From an uncultured Chitinophaga sp. (GTDB taxonomy: Bacteria > Bacteroidota > Bacteroidia > Chitinophagales > Chitinophagaceae): a stretch of DNA of 64,000 nucleotides. The position numbers were made by a program, and so were the translations under genes. Positions 1 through 8,681 of the stretch are shown piece after piece. The stretch is from positions 154,028 to 218,027 of the forward strand of contig NZ_CABHOU010000108.1 in the NCBI RefSeq assembly GCF_902168175.1, in the 5' to 3' direction. Below the pieces are notes generated by a model, which worked only from the letters and a program-made list of their open reading frames with translations, did not search any database and had not been told where the DNA came from. Positions within the stretch are counted from its first letter, which is position 1; every line of letters begins with the position of its first letter.

Positions 1-740
1 TTGATCCAGGCAACACCCAGGTGCGCGAGCGTTTTACCGGCAATCACAGCGCCTGCATTATCGTTCGCCAGTCTTCTTAATTCTTGCATGGTGCCATCCT
101 TCCATTCTATGTTGATGAGCAACACCGCCACCATAATGATCATCATTTGCAGGGCCACCGTTACTAATCCCGGCACGAGGTATTGCTGGTAGTTATAATC
201 GGGATTGTAAAGCGGGTAGGTTACCATCTGCACCGGCATCACCAGTGCCATAGCCTTTGCAGCCGGCATACCTGTTTTGATCAGCTTTTGCAGTATCACA
301 CCCGAGCCGGCAGTAATAATCACCTGGACGGCATCTTTATAAATCAGTTTGCCTGGCACCAGCGAGGCGGTGTTGGTATAAAGCGTAATGCGCACTGGGT
401 GGTGGCTTTTGATATCGCTTTCCATACCCTTGGCGAAGTGTATGGCGCCAAGAATATGGCCTTCACGCACCTGTTGCCTGAGCTCCGTAATGCTCTGCAC
501 CTGTTGGGTGATGTGAATACTTTCGGCCTGTTCGAGCATAAACGTCAACTGCCGCGAAAGTGGGCCACGATCTTCATCCCAGATCGCCACCGGCAGATCG
601 GCGATTTTCTGTTCGCGGTAAATGTTGGCGTAAAAGAAAAAAAGCAGCGGGGGCAACACTACCAGTACGAGGTAGTATTCCGGCCGCGAGAAAATGCGTT
701 TCCATTCGCGCCAAGTGATCTGGAAAATCGCTTTCATCAT
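1..740 (-). CDS. ABC-2 type transporter permease, N-terminal part (cut by left edge)
   Basis: Inner-membrane permease of an ABC exporter. The start is the ATG at 740-738, which overlaps the stop of the HlyD-like gene in an ATGA arrangement; the frame then stays open to base 1, so the C-terminus lies outside the window. About 246 residues are visible: an N-terminal membrane segment around residues 20-40 (YYLVLVVLPPLLFFFYANIY), an extracytoplasmic domain containing PVAIWDEDRGPLSRQL, and a second hydrophobic stretch near residue 205-225. This layout fits the YhhJ/YbhR type of ABC-2 permease (ABC2_membrane_3 family). With the upstream TolC and HlyD genes it forms a tripartite efflux system. The substrate cannot be told from sequence, and no ATPase is visible inside the window. 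Confidence 0.85.
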   Translation of the reverse strand, partial: MMKAIFQITWREWKRIFSRPEYYLVLVVLPPLLFFFYANIYREQKIADLPVAIWDEDRGPLSRQLTFMLEQAESIHITQQVQSITELRQQVREGHILGAIHFAKGMESDIKSHHPVRITLYTNTASLVPGKLIYKDAVQVIITAGSGVILQKLIKTGMPAAKAMALVMPVQMVTYPLYNPDYNYQQYLVPGLVTVALQMMIIMVAVLLINIEWKDGTMQELRRLANDNAGAVIAGKTLAHLGVAWI

Positions 741-1723
741 GGTATCAGGGCGGCTGTCATTCCTGCACGCAAACCGCTGATAGCGTTCAGGTTTTGTGGG
801 GTAACTTCAATGGTGAATGTCCTGAGTTCGAAGCTGCCTTTTTCTTTCGCAGGTACCCAGTTAGCATATTCCAGTGCGGGTGCTACGCTACTTACTTCCG
901 CATCAAACTGTTCGGGTTCGCAGCCTGGTATTTGCAGTCGTACTTTGGTGCCAGGCGTCAGTTTGGCCGCTTTATCCTGCCGTATGTTAAACCTGGCCAT
1001 AAACGAATTGTTTTTCTGAAGGGTCATCATCGGATAACCGATCGATACGATTTCACCTTCATGAATGATGAGAGAAGAAATGATACCATCGGCAGGAGCG
1101 TAGATGCGGGTATTATCGGTTAATGCCTTTGTCAGTTCGTAACCCTGCTCGGCCTGGCGCAGTATAGCAGTAGCGGTTTGCAGCAGTTCGGGTTGTGTTC
1201 CTTTCTCCAACATTTGCTGGTTGAGGCGGGCGATTTCCATTTCCTTTCTGGCCGCCTGGTACTTAAAGTGAATCAGGTCGCGCTCCGTGCCGGATACAAC
1301 ACTGTCCTGGTAAAGGCTTTCCAGCCGTTCGTAGGTTTTCCTGGCGAGGTCGTACTGGTCCTGCGCGATCTTATAAATGTTACCGGCCGATTGTACCATC
1401 TCTGGCCTGGCACCTTTCTGTAACAGCTTTAACTGGCCCTGTGCGGCGTCGATGGCGGCGCGGGCCTGTTCGCGTACGGCATTGATCTCGGTGGTCCTTA
1501 AAACCCCTAAAAGCTGGCCTTTATGCACCGTGTCGCCCTGGTGTACCAGCAGCGAATCGAGGCGACCGGGAAATTCAGCGGCTACATCTATGTAAGCAGC
1601 ATCTACCATACCCAGTGGCAGCTCGTTGTTTGGGCGGTTGCCGCGTATGAGGAATAACAATGCAGCCAGCAGTATTACGACGGGGATGAGCAATGCCCAG
1701 TATTGTTTCAGAAAATCTTTCAT
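737..1723 (-). CDS. HlyD-family periplasmic adaptor protein
   Basis: Membrane-fusion protein of a tripartite efflux pump, linking the inner-membrane permease to the TolC-like channel. It has 328 residues: a single N-terminal membrane anchor (about 8-27), a biotinyl/lipoyl-like half (FPGRLDSLLVHQGDTVHKGQ, about 51-70), a long helical hairpin region (about 85-200), the returning lipoyl half (IYAPADGIISSLIIHEGEIV), then a beta-barrel region. It sits in the middle of an operon: its start overlaps the TolC-like stop by 4 bp and its stop overlaps the permease start by 4 bp, which suggests translational coupling. Family membership is clear; the exported compound is unknown. Confidence 0.93.
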   Translation of the reverse strand: MKDFLKQYWALLIPVVILLAALLFLIRGNRPNNELPLGMVDAAYIDVAAEFPGRLDSLLVHQGDTVHKGQLLGVLRTTEINAVREQARAAIDAAQGQLKLLQKGARPEMVQSAGNIYKIAQDQYDLARKTYERLESLYQDSVVSGTERDLIHFKYQAARKEMEIARLNQQMLEKGTQPELLQTATAILRQAEQGYELTKALTDNTRIYAPADGIISSLIIHEGEIVSIGYPMMTLQKNNSFMARFNIRQDKAAKLTPGTKVRLQIPGCEPEQFDAEVSSVAPALEYANWVPAKEKGSFELRTFTIEVTPQNLNAISGLRAGMTAALIP

Positions 1724-3171
1724 TGTATAACAGATGCAATTTTTTCAGGCGTTCCGATAATGTTGTAATATTCGGCCAGTGCCAGGTAGTAGCCCAGCAC
1801 GGCGGTGTAATATGTTTTTCCTATTTCTTCTTCTACCAGTAATGATTCGTTTACGTCTTTTACGGACGAGAGTTCTTCTTTCACTCTTTGTTGTATAAGA
1901 CTGGTAGATGTTTGCGCCTGCACACGCGCCATGTTAAGTACTTCAATATCTTTTTCAAGGGCAGTTACTTTGTTATGAGCCATGGCCGCACCCGCCTGCA
2001 AAAGGTATTTGGTGTTCTCTGCGGCCAGCCGCGCTTCTTCCACCAATTGCTCGGTGGCTTTCCGTTTCCGGTAGTTGGAAAGGCCGCTGAAGATGGTCCA
2101 TTGAGCCTCTACACCCACGAGCCACGGTGGAATGGTGACGGGTAAGTCGTTCTGGTACAGGTTAAGGCTGGCAATGCCGAATATGTTGGGCATCGATAAT
2201 GACTTGCTGGCTTTCACGGCCGATTCGGCCAGTGCCGTTTTACTGTTGATCGATTTGTAGGTAGCGTTCTGTAACCAGAAGTTGTCAGTAACAGTTACAG
2301 CCGATTTGACTGCATAGCGAAGCGTGTCATTTATTTCAAGTGCTGAGTCCTGCGGCAACTGCAACAGTCGCCGCATTTCGATGAGCGCATTTGTTTTTTC
2401 CAGTTCCTGGTTGTGTTGCCGGGTAATGGCCTGGGCCAAAGCCACCGTAGCCCAGTTCCGGAGGTAGGGCGGTATTAACTCCTGCTTCACCATAGCGGCC
2501 GCGTACTGTTCGTTTTTGCTCATCGCTTCTACAATAGCAGCCTGTGACCTCAAAATTGTATTTAGGTAAAGGATGCGGATGTAAGTGGCCGCCACCAGGA
2601 AGTCCAGCTCCTTTTGCACCAGTTCTACATTCACCACGCCCGATTCGTAGGTGGCCTTCGCAATATCGCGTGCCGTGTTGAGTTTGCCGCCAAGGTAAAT
2701 TGGCTGGCGTAAGCCCAGTGCCGCTGTAAAGTATTGTTGTTTGCTAAGGGGAGGGTTATAGTTTGGGTAGATGCCGTTAATAGCATCTTTGGAGATTTGC
2801 TGTATACGGTCCCGTACATTCTGGGGCATATCATTGCCGGTGATCTCTTTGAAAACTTCGCCTGCAGCGGCTGTACTTTGGGCGGAGGAGCCGTTAACGA
2901 TGCCATTCCGTACTGTTTGCAGGTTTATTTCCAGCGGTTTGCCAAGGTAATTATAGCCGGCCAGCAGGTCGAGTTTAGGAAGATAACTTACTTCTTCGGC
3001 CCTGAGCTGGTATTGCCGGGCAGTGAGTGAACGACGCGCCTGTTCTATACTGATATTACGCTCGCGCGCTAGCCGTAAACATTCATCCAGCCGGGTGCCC
3101 GGCTGCGCAACAAGCTGCGAAGAGCAAAGAGATAAAAAGAAAAGGTGGCGGGTCAGTAAGCTTAACTTCAT
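1720..3171 (-). CDS. TolC-family outer membrane efflux protein
   Basis: Outer-membrane channel component, first gene of the leftward TolC-HlyD-ABC operon. The frame is open from 3300, but the ATG at 3171 gives a normal signal peptide (MKLSLLTRHLFFLSLCSSQL then VAQ) followed directly by the mature start with a typical TolC opening (RLDECLRLARERNISIEQAR), so I use 483 residues. Two long alpha-helical repeats rich in Ala, Gln and Glu, with an internal YLGGKLN-type turn, are characteristic of outer membrane factors. The stop overlaps the HlyD start by 4 bp. The upstream region is shared with the divergent DUF763 gene and carries a palindrome, so both may be controlled from there. Confidence 0.92.
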   Translation of the reverse strand: MKLSLLTRHLFFLSLCSSQLVAQPGTRLDECLRLARERNISIEQARRSLTARQYQLRAEEVSYLPKLDLLAGYNYLGKPLEINLQTVRNGIVNGSSAQSTAAAGEVFKEITGNDMPQNVRDRIQQISKDAINGIYPNYNPPLSKQQYFTAALGLRQPIYLGGKLNTARDIAKATYESGVVNVELVQKELDFLVAATYIRILYLNTILRSQAAIVEAMSKNEQYAAAMVKQELIPPYLRNWATVALAQAITRQHNQELEKTNALIEMRRLLQLPQDSALEINDTLRYAVKSAVTVTDNFWLQNATYKSINSKTALAESAVKASKSLSMPNIFGIASLNLYQNDLPVTIPPWLVGVEAQWTIFSGLSNYRKRKATEQLVEEARLAAENTKYLLQAGAAMAHNKVTALEKDIEVLNMARVQAQTSTSLIQQRVKEELSSVKDVNESLLVEEEIGKTYYTAVLGYYLALAEYYNIIGTPEKIASVIQ

Positions 3172-3240
3172 TCGTTTGTCCGGTTGTTTTAAAGGATATT
3201 TCTTACAACACAGGAAGCGGCTTTTTGTTAAGGATAAAAA

Positions 3241-3277
3241 TTTGTTGACAAATAAATTAGCAAAAATGCTAAATTTG
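3241..3277. promoter_or_regulatory. Divergent promoter region with TTAGCA-N4-TGCTAA palindrome
   Basis: Between the TolC-like gene and the DUF763 gene lies a perfect 6+6 palindrome with a 4-nt spacer, TTAGCA (3257-3262) AAAA TGCTAA (3267-3272). It overlaps a sequence matching the Bacteroidetes -7 consensus TAnnTTTG (3270-3277), with a TTTG at 3241-3244; the spacing is about 4-5 nt longer than usual. The -7 match is only five bases before the DUF763 ATG, so a transcript from it would be nearly leaderless. The palindrome is the kind of site bound by a dimeric TetR/MarR repressor. This is inference; no such regulator gene is in view. Confidence 0.35.
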
Positions 3278-3282
3278 TTAGT

Positions 3283-4491
3283 ATGAATAGATCCGGACAT
3301 GCAGACCTTCCTTTACATTATGGCCACGTCCCAAAATGGCTGGCCGAACGAATGACCGCGTTGGGCGGGGCTATTGTAGAGGCGATCGTGATGGATTACG
3401 GAAAGTCCGCCGTACTGCAGCGCCTTAGTGATCCCTGCTGGTTTCAGGCGTTAGGTTGTGTAATGGGAATGGATTGGCATTCTTCCGGGATCACCACCTC
3501 GGTAATGGGCGCGCTCAAAAGGGCGATTAACCCAATGTCCGGGGCGCTGGGCATTTATGTATGTGGCGGCCGCGGAACGCATTCGCGTAAAACACCGGAG
3601 GAACTGCTTCGGCTTGGCGACAGAAATGGCATAGACGGTAAGGCCATGGTGCATCATAGCCGGTTGGCGGCCAAAGTAGATAATACAGCTATCCAGGATG
3701 GTTTCCAGTTGTATCTCCATAACTTTATTGTAACAGACGAAGGGGAGTGGGCGGTGGTGCAGCAGGGCATGAACGAGCAATCCCGTATGGCCCGGCGTTA
3801 TCACTGGCATGCGCCGATGGTCAGGTCTTTTGTAGATGCGCCGCATGCAGGCATCTACGGCCCGAACCAGGGGATGATCATGAACCTGGTACATCAGCAG
3901 GCGGATGTAACGCGTAACAGTATCGTAAACATGGTGCAGCGCGATCCTTCACAGATATTACCGGTATACCGGGAGCTGGTAATGCCTGATCACCACGAAG
4001 TAAGGGCGAAGGACGTGCAACTGAAACGCCTGGGCGCTGTACTAGCGTTGGCTTACGAGCGGCCGCCTGAAGATTTTGAAAGCCTGCTGCTGCTCGAAGG
4101 GGTAGGACCGCGCACCCTGCAATCTTTAACGCTGGTGAGCGAGGTAATTCATGGTACCCCATCCCGTTTTACAGACCCTGCCCGCTTTTCATTTGCGCAT
4201 GGTGGTAAAGACGGTCATCCTTTTCCCGTACCTGTTAACGTATACGACGAAACTATCGGTATCCTTAAAGGCGCTGTCTACAAAGCCAAAATCGGCCAGC
4301 AGGACAAACACGATGCTATTCGTAAATTATCTGATTTCGCAGCCTCACTGGAGAAAGATTTCGAACCTAATAACCAGTTCGATGAATGGGTACAGCACGA
4401 GCGTGATACATCTTACCTGTACGGCGGGCGTACGGTTATGGGAAAAGCGAAGGCTCCGGTGAAGGAGGATGTGCAGTTGAAGTTGTTTTAG
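3283..4491 (+). CDS. DUF763 domain-containing protein
   Basis: Conserved protein of unknown biochemical function, 402 residues. The N-terminus (SGHADLPLHYGHVPKWLAER) and the central segment with GGRGTHSRKTPEE and the QDGFQLYLHNFIVTDEGEW region are the family signature. The segment LLLLEGVGPRTLQSL (about 268-282) looks like a helix-hairpin-helix DNA-binding motif, which supports a nucleic-acid-related role. The family is shared by archaea and some bacteria. It is divergent from the efflux operon and convergent with the large dehydrogenase gene, separated from the latter by a bidirectional terminator. No partner gene nearby suggests a pathway. Confidence 0.9.
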   Translation: MNRSGHADLPLHYGHVPKWLAERMTALGGAIVEAIVMDYGKSAVLQRLSDPCWFQALGCVMGMDWHSSGITTSVMGALKRAINPMSGALGIYVCGGRGTHSRKTPEELLRLGDRNGIDGKAMVHHSRLAAKVDNTAIQDGFQLYLHNFIVTDEGEWAVVQQGMNEQSRMARRYHWHAPMVRSFVDAPHAGIYGPNQGMIMNLVHQQADVTRNSIVNMVQRDPSQILPVYRELVMPDHHEVRAKDVQLKRLGAVLALAYERPPEDFESLLLLEGVGPRTLQSLTLVSEVIHGTPSRFTDPARFSFAHGGKDGHPFPVPVNVYDETIGILKGAVYKAKIGQQDKHDAIRKLSDFAASLEKDFEPNNQFDEWVQHERDTSYLYGGRTVMGKAKAPVKEDVQLKLF

Positions 4492-4542
4492 AATGAATGA
4501 TGGTGTTCTTATCTTACCGGGTGGTTGCTGCTGTGCGGGATA

Positions 4543-4578
4543 AAAAAATCCCTGTCCATTAAAACGAACAGGGATTTT
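4543..4578. terminator. Bidirectional intrinsic terminator
   Basis: Inverted repeat AAAATCCCTGT ... ACAGGGATTTT with an A-run on the left and T-run on the right, placed between the convergent DUF763 and dehydrogenase genes. It can serve both strands. Confidence 0.8.
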
Positions 4579-4598
4579 GTATGATGATGTTATGAAAC

Positions 4599-7532
4599 TT
4601 AAGCCAATGCATCAAATAAAATCTCTACCGGGTGCAAAGCATGTTTGCCCGTTCCATCTTTTATCTGGTGCCTGCAACTGGTGCCCGGCGCGGCAATCAG
4701 TGTATCTTCACTGGCATTACGTACAGCAGGGAACAACACCATTTCACCTATCTGCATAGAAAGGTCATAGTGTTCTTTCTCGTACCCGAAGGAGCCTGCC
4801 ATGCCACAGCAGCCGGAAGGGATGACCTCTACGCTGTAGTTTTCAGGCAGGGAGAGTATTTTTTTACTGTGCAAAACCGACGAGAGGGACTTTTGCTGGC
4901 AATGGCCGTGGAGTTTTACCTTACGTGGCTCGCGGGAGAACATATCTTTATGTATATGTCCCTGTTCTGCCTCTATAGAAAGGAATTCGTCAACCATGTA
5001 TACGTTACGTGCCAGTAGTTTCGCCGTTTCACGTAATTCTGCGCTTACCAGGTCAGGGTATTCGTCGCGGAAGCTCAGAATGGCGGACGGTTCTACACCT
5101 AGTAACGGTATATCGTTGGTGATGATATCTTTAAACAACCGCACATTTTTCTCTGCAATGGTGCGGGCTTTGCGCAGCATACCTTTAGACATATAAGCGC
5201 GGGCGCTTTCGGGGTGTTCGGTCATCACTACGGTGTACCCAAGTTTCCGGAGAAGCTCCACTGCTTTTATACCAATGTGCGTATCGTTGAAGTTCGTGAA
5301 CTCGTCGCAGAAAATATAAACCGTCTTTTTCCCGCCGCCGTGCTGGCCGAGTGTGGGTTTGTTTTTATCAAACCATTTCCTCCAGGTTGTATCCTGTAAC
5401 GTAGGCATAGAGCGGTTGGCCGCAAAGCCGGCAATACGTTTAATAAGGCCGCTGGTAACTTTGGTGTTCACCATCCAGTTGTACACGCCTGGTGCAATAG
5501 CCGCCAGGTTGTTCATCATCGCGTAATTGCCGATCAGGCGGTTGCGGAAGGGCACGCCGTTGGCATCATAATAATGCTGGAGGAACTCCATTTTCAGTTT
5601 GGCCATATCTACGTTAGACGGGCACTCTGATTTACAGCCTTTGCAGGCAAGGCAGAGGTCGAGTACTTCGTAAATTTCTTTATGATCAAACTTGTTTTCT
5701 TTGGTGGAATTCGTGAGGAACTCGCGGAGGATGTTCGCCCGGGCGCGTGTGGTATCCTTCTCATCGCGTGTGGCCATGTAGCTGGGGCACATGGTACCGC
5801 CGCTCAGCTGCGTTTTACGGCAGTCGCCAGACCCGTTACATTGTTCGGCGTGCTGTAAAAGCGTCTGGTCGGGAAAGTGAAAGATGGTTTTAAGGTTTGG
5901 TGCGGGTTTGTCGGGCTCGTAACGCAGCATACTGTTCATAGACGGGGTGTCCACGATTTTATGCGGGTTAAAGATGTTTTCCGGGTCCCATGTATATTTC
6001 AGGGTCCGCATCAGCTGGTAGTTCTTTTCGCCCACCATCTGGCGGATAAACTCGCCGCGCAGGCGGCCATCGCCATGTTCGCCGCTCAGGGAGCCCTGGA
6101 ATTTCTTCACGAGGGTGGCAATTTCCTCCGCAATCTTCCTGAACAACATATTGCCTTCGGCAGTTTTCAGGTTGATGATAGGCCTCAGGTGTATTTCACC
6201 GCTACCTGCATGGGCATAGTGAACAGAGTAAAGGCCATATTTTTTGAGGATCTCATTAAACTCAGCAATATACGCTGGCAGGTCTTCCACATCTACCGCA
6301 GTATCCTCAATTACCGGAACGGCCTTTTCATCGCCGGGCAGGTTACTTAACAGGCCAAGGCCGGCTTTACGCAACGTCCATATCTTCTTGGTATCCTCGC
6401 CGAACAGGAGGGGGAAGTGATAACCCAGTCCTGCCGCTTCCATCGCCTGTTGCATTTGCGAGGCAATGGCTTCAATTTCTTCGCGGGTATTGCGGCAAAA
6501 CTCCACCACCAGTATGGCGCCTGGGTCACCTTTTACGAAAAAGCGGTTCTTACGTTGTTCAATATTATCCTTGGTACACTCCAGGATGAAGTGGTCAATC
6601 AGTTCACTGGCGCTGGGTTTAAAGCGCATCGCGATAATATTTGCCCGCAGCGATTCGTCGATCGTATTAAAATGTACGCACATCAGGCCCGCTTCTTTAG
6701 GGGGGATGGGCGATACGTTCAGTTTTATTTCAGTAAGGAAAGCCAGGGTACCTTCGGAGCCGGCAATCAGTTTGCAAAAGTTGAAGTCCTCGGCACCCAG
6801 TGTAAACGGAGCTGTTTCCAGCAGCATATCTACCGCATAACCGGTATTTCTGCGAAGGATGCTCTTACGGGGAAATTCGCGGCGGATCTCGTCCTGGTTA
6901 GAAGTATTACTTAATAATCCGCGGATTTGTTTATACACCGTGGTTTCCATGGAGTTATCGTTCGCTTCACACTTCGCGTGGAACTCATCGATGTTCATGC
7001 TTTTGAAGTGCGCTTCAGAGCCATCACTCAAAAGGGCTTTTACTTCCAGCAGGTGTTCGCGTGTGCTGCCGTATACAACAGAATTGGAGCCACAGGAGTT
7101 ATTGCCCACCATGCCGCCGATCATGGCCCGGTTGGCGGTGGAAGTTTCCGGGCCGAAATAAAGACCATGAGGTTTCAGGAACATGTTCAGCTCATCGCGG
7201 ATTACGCCGGGCTGCACGCGTACCCAATGTTCTTCTTTATTGAGTTCCAGTATTTTAGTGAATTTCTTGGACACATCCACGATAATGCCGTTACCCACTA
7301 CCTGTCCGGCCAGCGAGGTGCCAGCGGTACGGGGAATCAGGGATGTCTTTTCGCGGCGCGCAAAGGCGATCAGCTTTTTAATGTCGCTAGTATTTTCGGG
7401 GATGGCCACGGCCAGGGGCATTTCGCGATAGGCGGAAGCATCCGTGGCATAGAGCGTCCTTGTAGTAAGGTCATCGTAAAAGGTCCCGTCCAGTTGGCTG
7501 GCCAGTTCCTGCAGTTTTTCACGCTTCATCAT
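4599..7532 (-). CDS. FAD-binding oxidoreductase with Fe-S domains (YdiJ / glycolate-D-lactate dehydrogenase type)
   Basis: Large fused flavoprotein of 977 residues, probably oxidising a 2-hydroxy acid (D-lactate, glycolate or D-2-hydroxyglutarate) and passing electrons through Fe-S clusters. Order of domains: a PCMH-type FAD domain (PRTAGTSLAGQ at 68-77, GGMVGNNSCGSN at 139-150), an FAD-oxidase C-terminal domain (YAHAGSGEIHLRP at 439-451, GEHGDGR at 484-490), a ferredoxin-like part with Cys565, 571, 582 and Cys627, 630, 633, 637, and CCG motifs near the C-terminus (GHCQQKSL; PSGCCGMAGSFG). E. coli YdiJ has the same single-chain layout and similar length. It follows the DUF72 gene by 62 bp and may be cotranscribed with it. 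The exact substrate is not determinable here. Confidence 0.9.
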   Translation of the reverse strand: MMKREKLQELASQLDGTFYDDLTTRTLYATDASAYREMPLAVAIPENTSDIKKLIAFARREKTSLIPRTAGTSLAGQVVGNGIIVDVSKKFTKILELNKEEHWVRVQPGVIRDELNMFLKPHGLYFGPETSTANRAMIGGMVGNNSCGSNSVVYGSTREHLLEVKALLSDGSEAHFKSMNIDEFHAKCEANDNSMETTVYKQIRGLLSNTSNQDEIRREFPRKSILRRNTGYAVDMLLETAPFTLGAEDFNFCKLIAGSEGTLAFLTEIKLNVSPIPPKEAGLMCVHFNTIDESLRANIIAMRFKPSASELIDHFILECTKDNIEQRKNRFFVKGDPGAILVVEFCRNTREEIEAIASQMQQAMEAAGLGYHFPLLFGEDTKKIWTLRKAGLGLLSNLPGDEKAVPVIEDTAVDVEDLPAYIAEFNEILKKYGLYSVHYAHAGSGEIHLRPIINLKTAEGNMLFRKIAEEIATLVKKFQGSLSGEHGDGRLRGEFIRQMVGEKNYQLMRTLKYTWDPENIFNPHKIVDTPSMNSMLRYEPDKPAPNLKTIFHFPDQTLLQHAEQCNGSGDCRKTQLSGGTMCPSYMATRDEKDTTRARANILREFLTNSTKENKFDHKEIYEVLDLCLACKGCKSECPSNVDMAKLKMEFLQHYYDANGVPFRNRLIGNYAMMNNLAAIAPGVYNWMVNTKVTSGLIKRIAGFAANRSMPTLQDTTWRKWFDKNKPTLGQHGGGKKTVYIFCDEFTNFNDTHIGIKAVELLRKLGYTVVMTEHPESARAYMSKGMLRKARTIAEKNVRLFKDIITNDIPLLGVEPSAILSFRDEYPDLVSAELRETAKLLARNVYMVDEFLSIEAEQGHIHKDMFSREPRKVKLHGHCQQKSLSSVLHSKKILSLPENYSVEVIPSGCCGMAGSFGYEKEHYDLSMQIGEMVLFPAVRNASEDTLIAAPGTSCRHQIKDGTGKHALHPVEILFDALA

Positions 7533-7594
7533 GTCGTCCGTACAATTGTGAGAAGGCGAAATTATAATGTTAATCCCGAAATGTGAAACGATTA

Positions 7595-8500
7595 CTAAAA
7601 TAAGGTATTACCGTTCACAAATGCGGGCTTTTGCAGCTTCAGGCCGCAGGCTGCGTTCAGTTTGTCCACCATATAAACGGTCAGCTCAGGCGAAAAGGCC
7701 TCGTCGTGCATGTGCATAAAGAAATAAAGTTCTTTTAGCCCATGGTCCAGCCAGAATTTAATGCGGTTAATCCAGTCGTCGATACGGGTATAGTCTGTCG
7801 GGTGTAAACTGTTACCTACGTATCGGATAAATGCTCCGCTGGTGGGCAGGTGCATATGACAAACATCGCGGCGGCCGGCCGTATCGGTAATTACTGCGCC
7901 CACGTTGAGTTCGCGCAGCGTACCGAAGAGTTCTTTGCTTATCGCAGCATCAGCAAACCATTCGGGATGCCTTACTTCCAGGTAAAAACTGAGGTCTTTG
8001 GGCAGGGAGTCGAGGTATTTAAAAAGGTTGTCTTTACGGTTGGGGCTGTATTTATCGCTTACCTGCAGAAAAATCGGTCCCAGCTGGTCTTCCAGTGCCA
8101 TTACTCCCTCCAGGAATGCAGTGGTTTGTACATCGGCGTTCACCAGGGTGCTATAGTGGCTGATCGACTGCGGCACTTTCGGGCAAAACTTAAAGTTCTT
8201 ACCCTTTGCCTTTTCTCCCCATTTCCGGATATCGGCGGGGGAGTAGATTTTATAATGTGTGGCGTTAAGTTCTATACTATTATAATGGTGTACGTACTGT
8301 TCCAGGAAGTCTTTTTCCTTGGTGCCTTTGGGATAGATTTTCCCTATCCATTCCTTACGGCCCCATTTAGCACAGCCAAGGTAGATTTCCGGCTTCTTTA
8401 CGGGTTTGCCTTTCAGTACCTGTTTGTTAAACAGCGGTTCTGCAGACAGTTTGAAGTCAATTTCATCGAGCAGGGTTTCGTCTACGCGTCCAAAATCCAT
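7595..8500 (-). CDS. DUF72 domain-containing protein (YecE-like)
   Basis: A 301-residue TIM-barrel-type protein of the DUF72/YecE family, function unknown. Diagnostic features are YLGCAKWGRKEWIGKIYP (about 40-57), HHYNSIELNATHYKIYS (about 72-88), FKFCPKVPQSISHY and a C-terminal Trp/Tyr-rich segment (DWINRIKFWLDHGLKELYFF) followed by the MHMHDE motif. It is a soluble cytoplasmic protein with no signal peptide. It lies upstream of and in the same direction as the large FAD/Fe-S dehydrogenase. The family assignment is secure; a role in cofactor or nucleic-acid chemistry is often guessed for the family but nothing here tests it. Confidence 0.9.
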   Translation of the reverse strand: MDFGRVDETLLDEIDFKLSAEPLFNKQVLKGKPVKKPEIYLGCAKWGRKEWIGKIYPKGTKEKDFLEQYVHHYNSIELNATHYKIYSPADIRKWGEKAKGKNFKFCPKVPQSISHYSTLVNADVQTTAFLEGVMALEDQLGPIFLQVSDKYSPNRKDNLFKYLDSLPKDLSFYLEVRHPEWFADAAISKELFGTLRELNVGAVITDTAGRRDVCHMHLPTSGAFIRYVGNSLHPTDYTRIDDWINRIKFWLDHGLKELYFFMHMHDEAFSPELTVYMVDKLNAACGLKLQKPAFVNGNTLF

Positions 8501-8560
8501 AATGCGGTGTTTTATGACTGCAATTTAGGGATTGAGGTTGATAATACGTCATCGGGGCAA

Positions 8561-8674
8561 GGCATCCGGCAGCTGCCAGTTGGCTGCCGGGTATCGACAG
8601 CAGGCATCCGGGTATGAGCACTAACACTACCGCACCGCTACTGTCAACAGGGCGCAGACAGGGGCGGTGCGGTA
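8561..8674. other. Gene-free interval with two GC-rich hairpins
   Basis: Between the DUF72 start and the upstream lipoprotein stop are two inverted repeats: CCGGCAGC (8566-8573) with GCTGCCGG (8583-8590), and TACCGCACCGC (8628-8638) with GCGGTGCGGTA (8664-8674), the latter an 11-bp perfect stem with a 25-nt loop. The word GGCATCCGG occurs at 8561 and again at 8603. No T-run follows either hairpin, so they are not standard terminators; mRNA processing or attenuation between the two leftward genes is possible. Confidence 0.4.
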
Positions 8675-8681
8675 TAAAATA

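Noticed and set aside
183..1019. 278-residue plus-strand frame
   Set aside because: It is antisense to the ABC permease and HlyD genes, which have clear homology and operon overlaps.
3283..4491. DUF763 as a DNA ligase or helicase component
   Set aside because: Only a helix-hairpin-helix-like stretch is visible; no catalytic motif supports an enzyme call.
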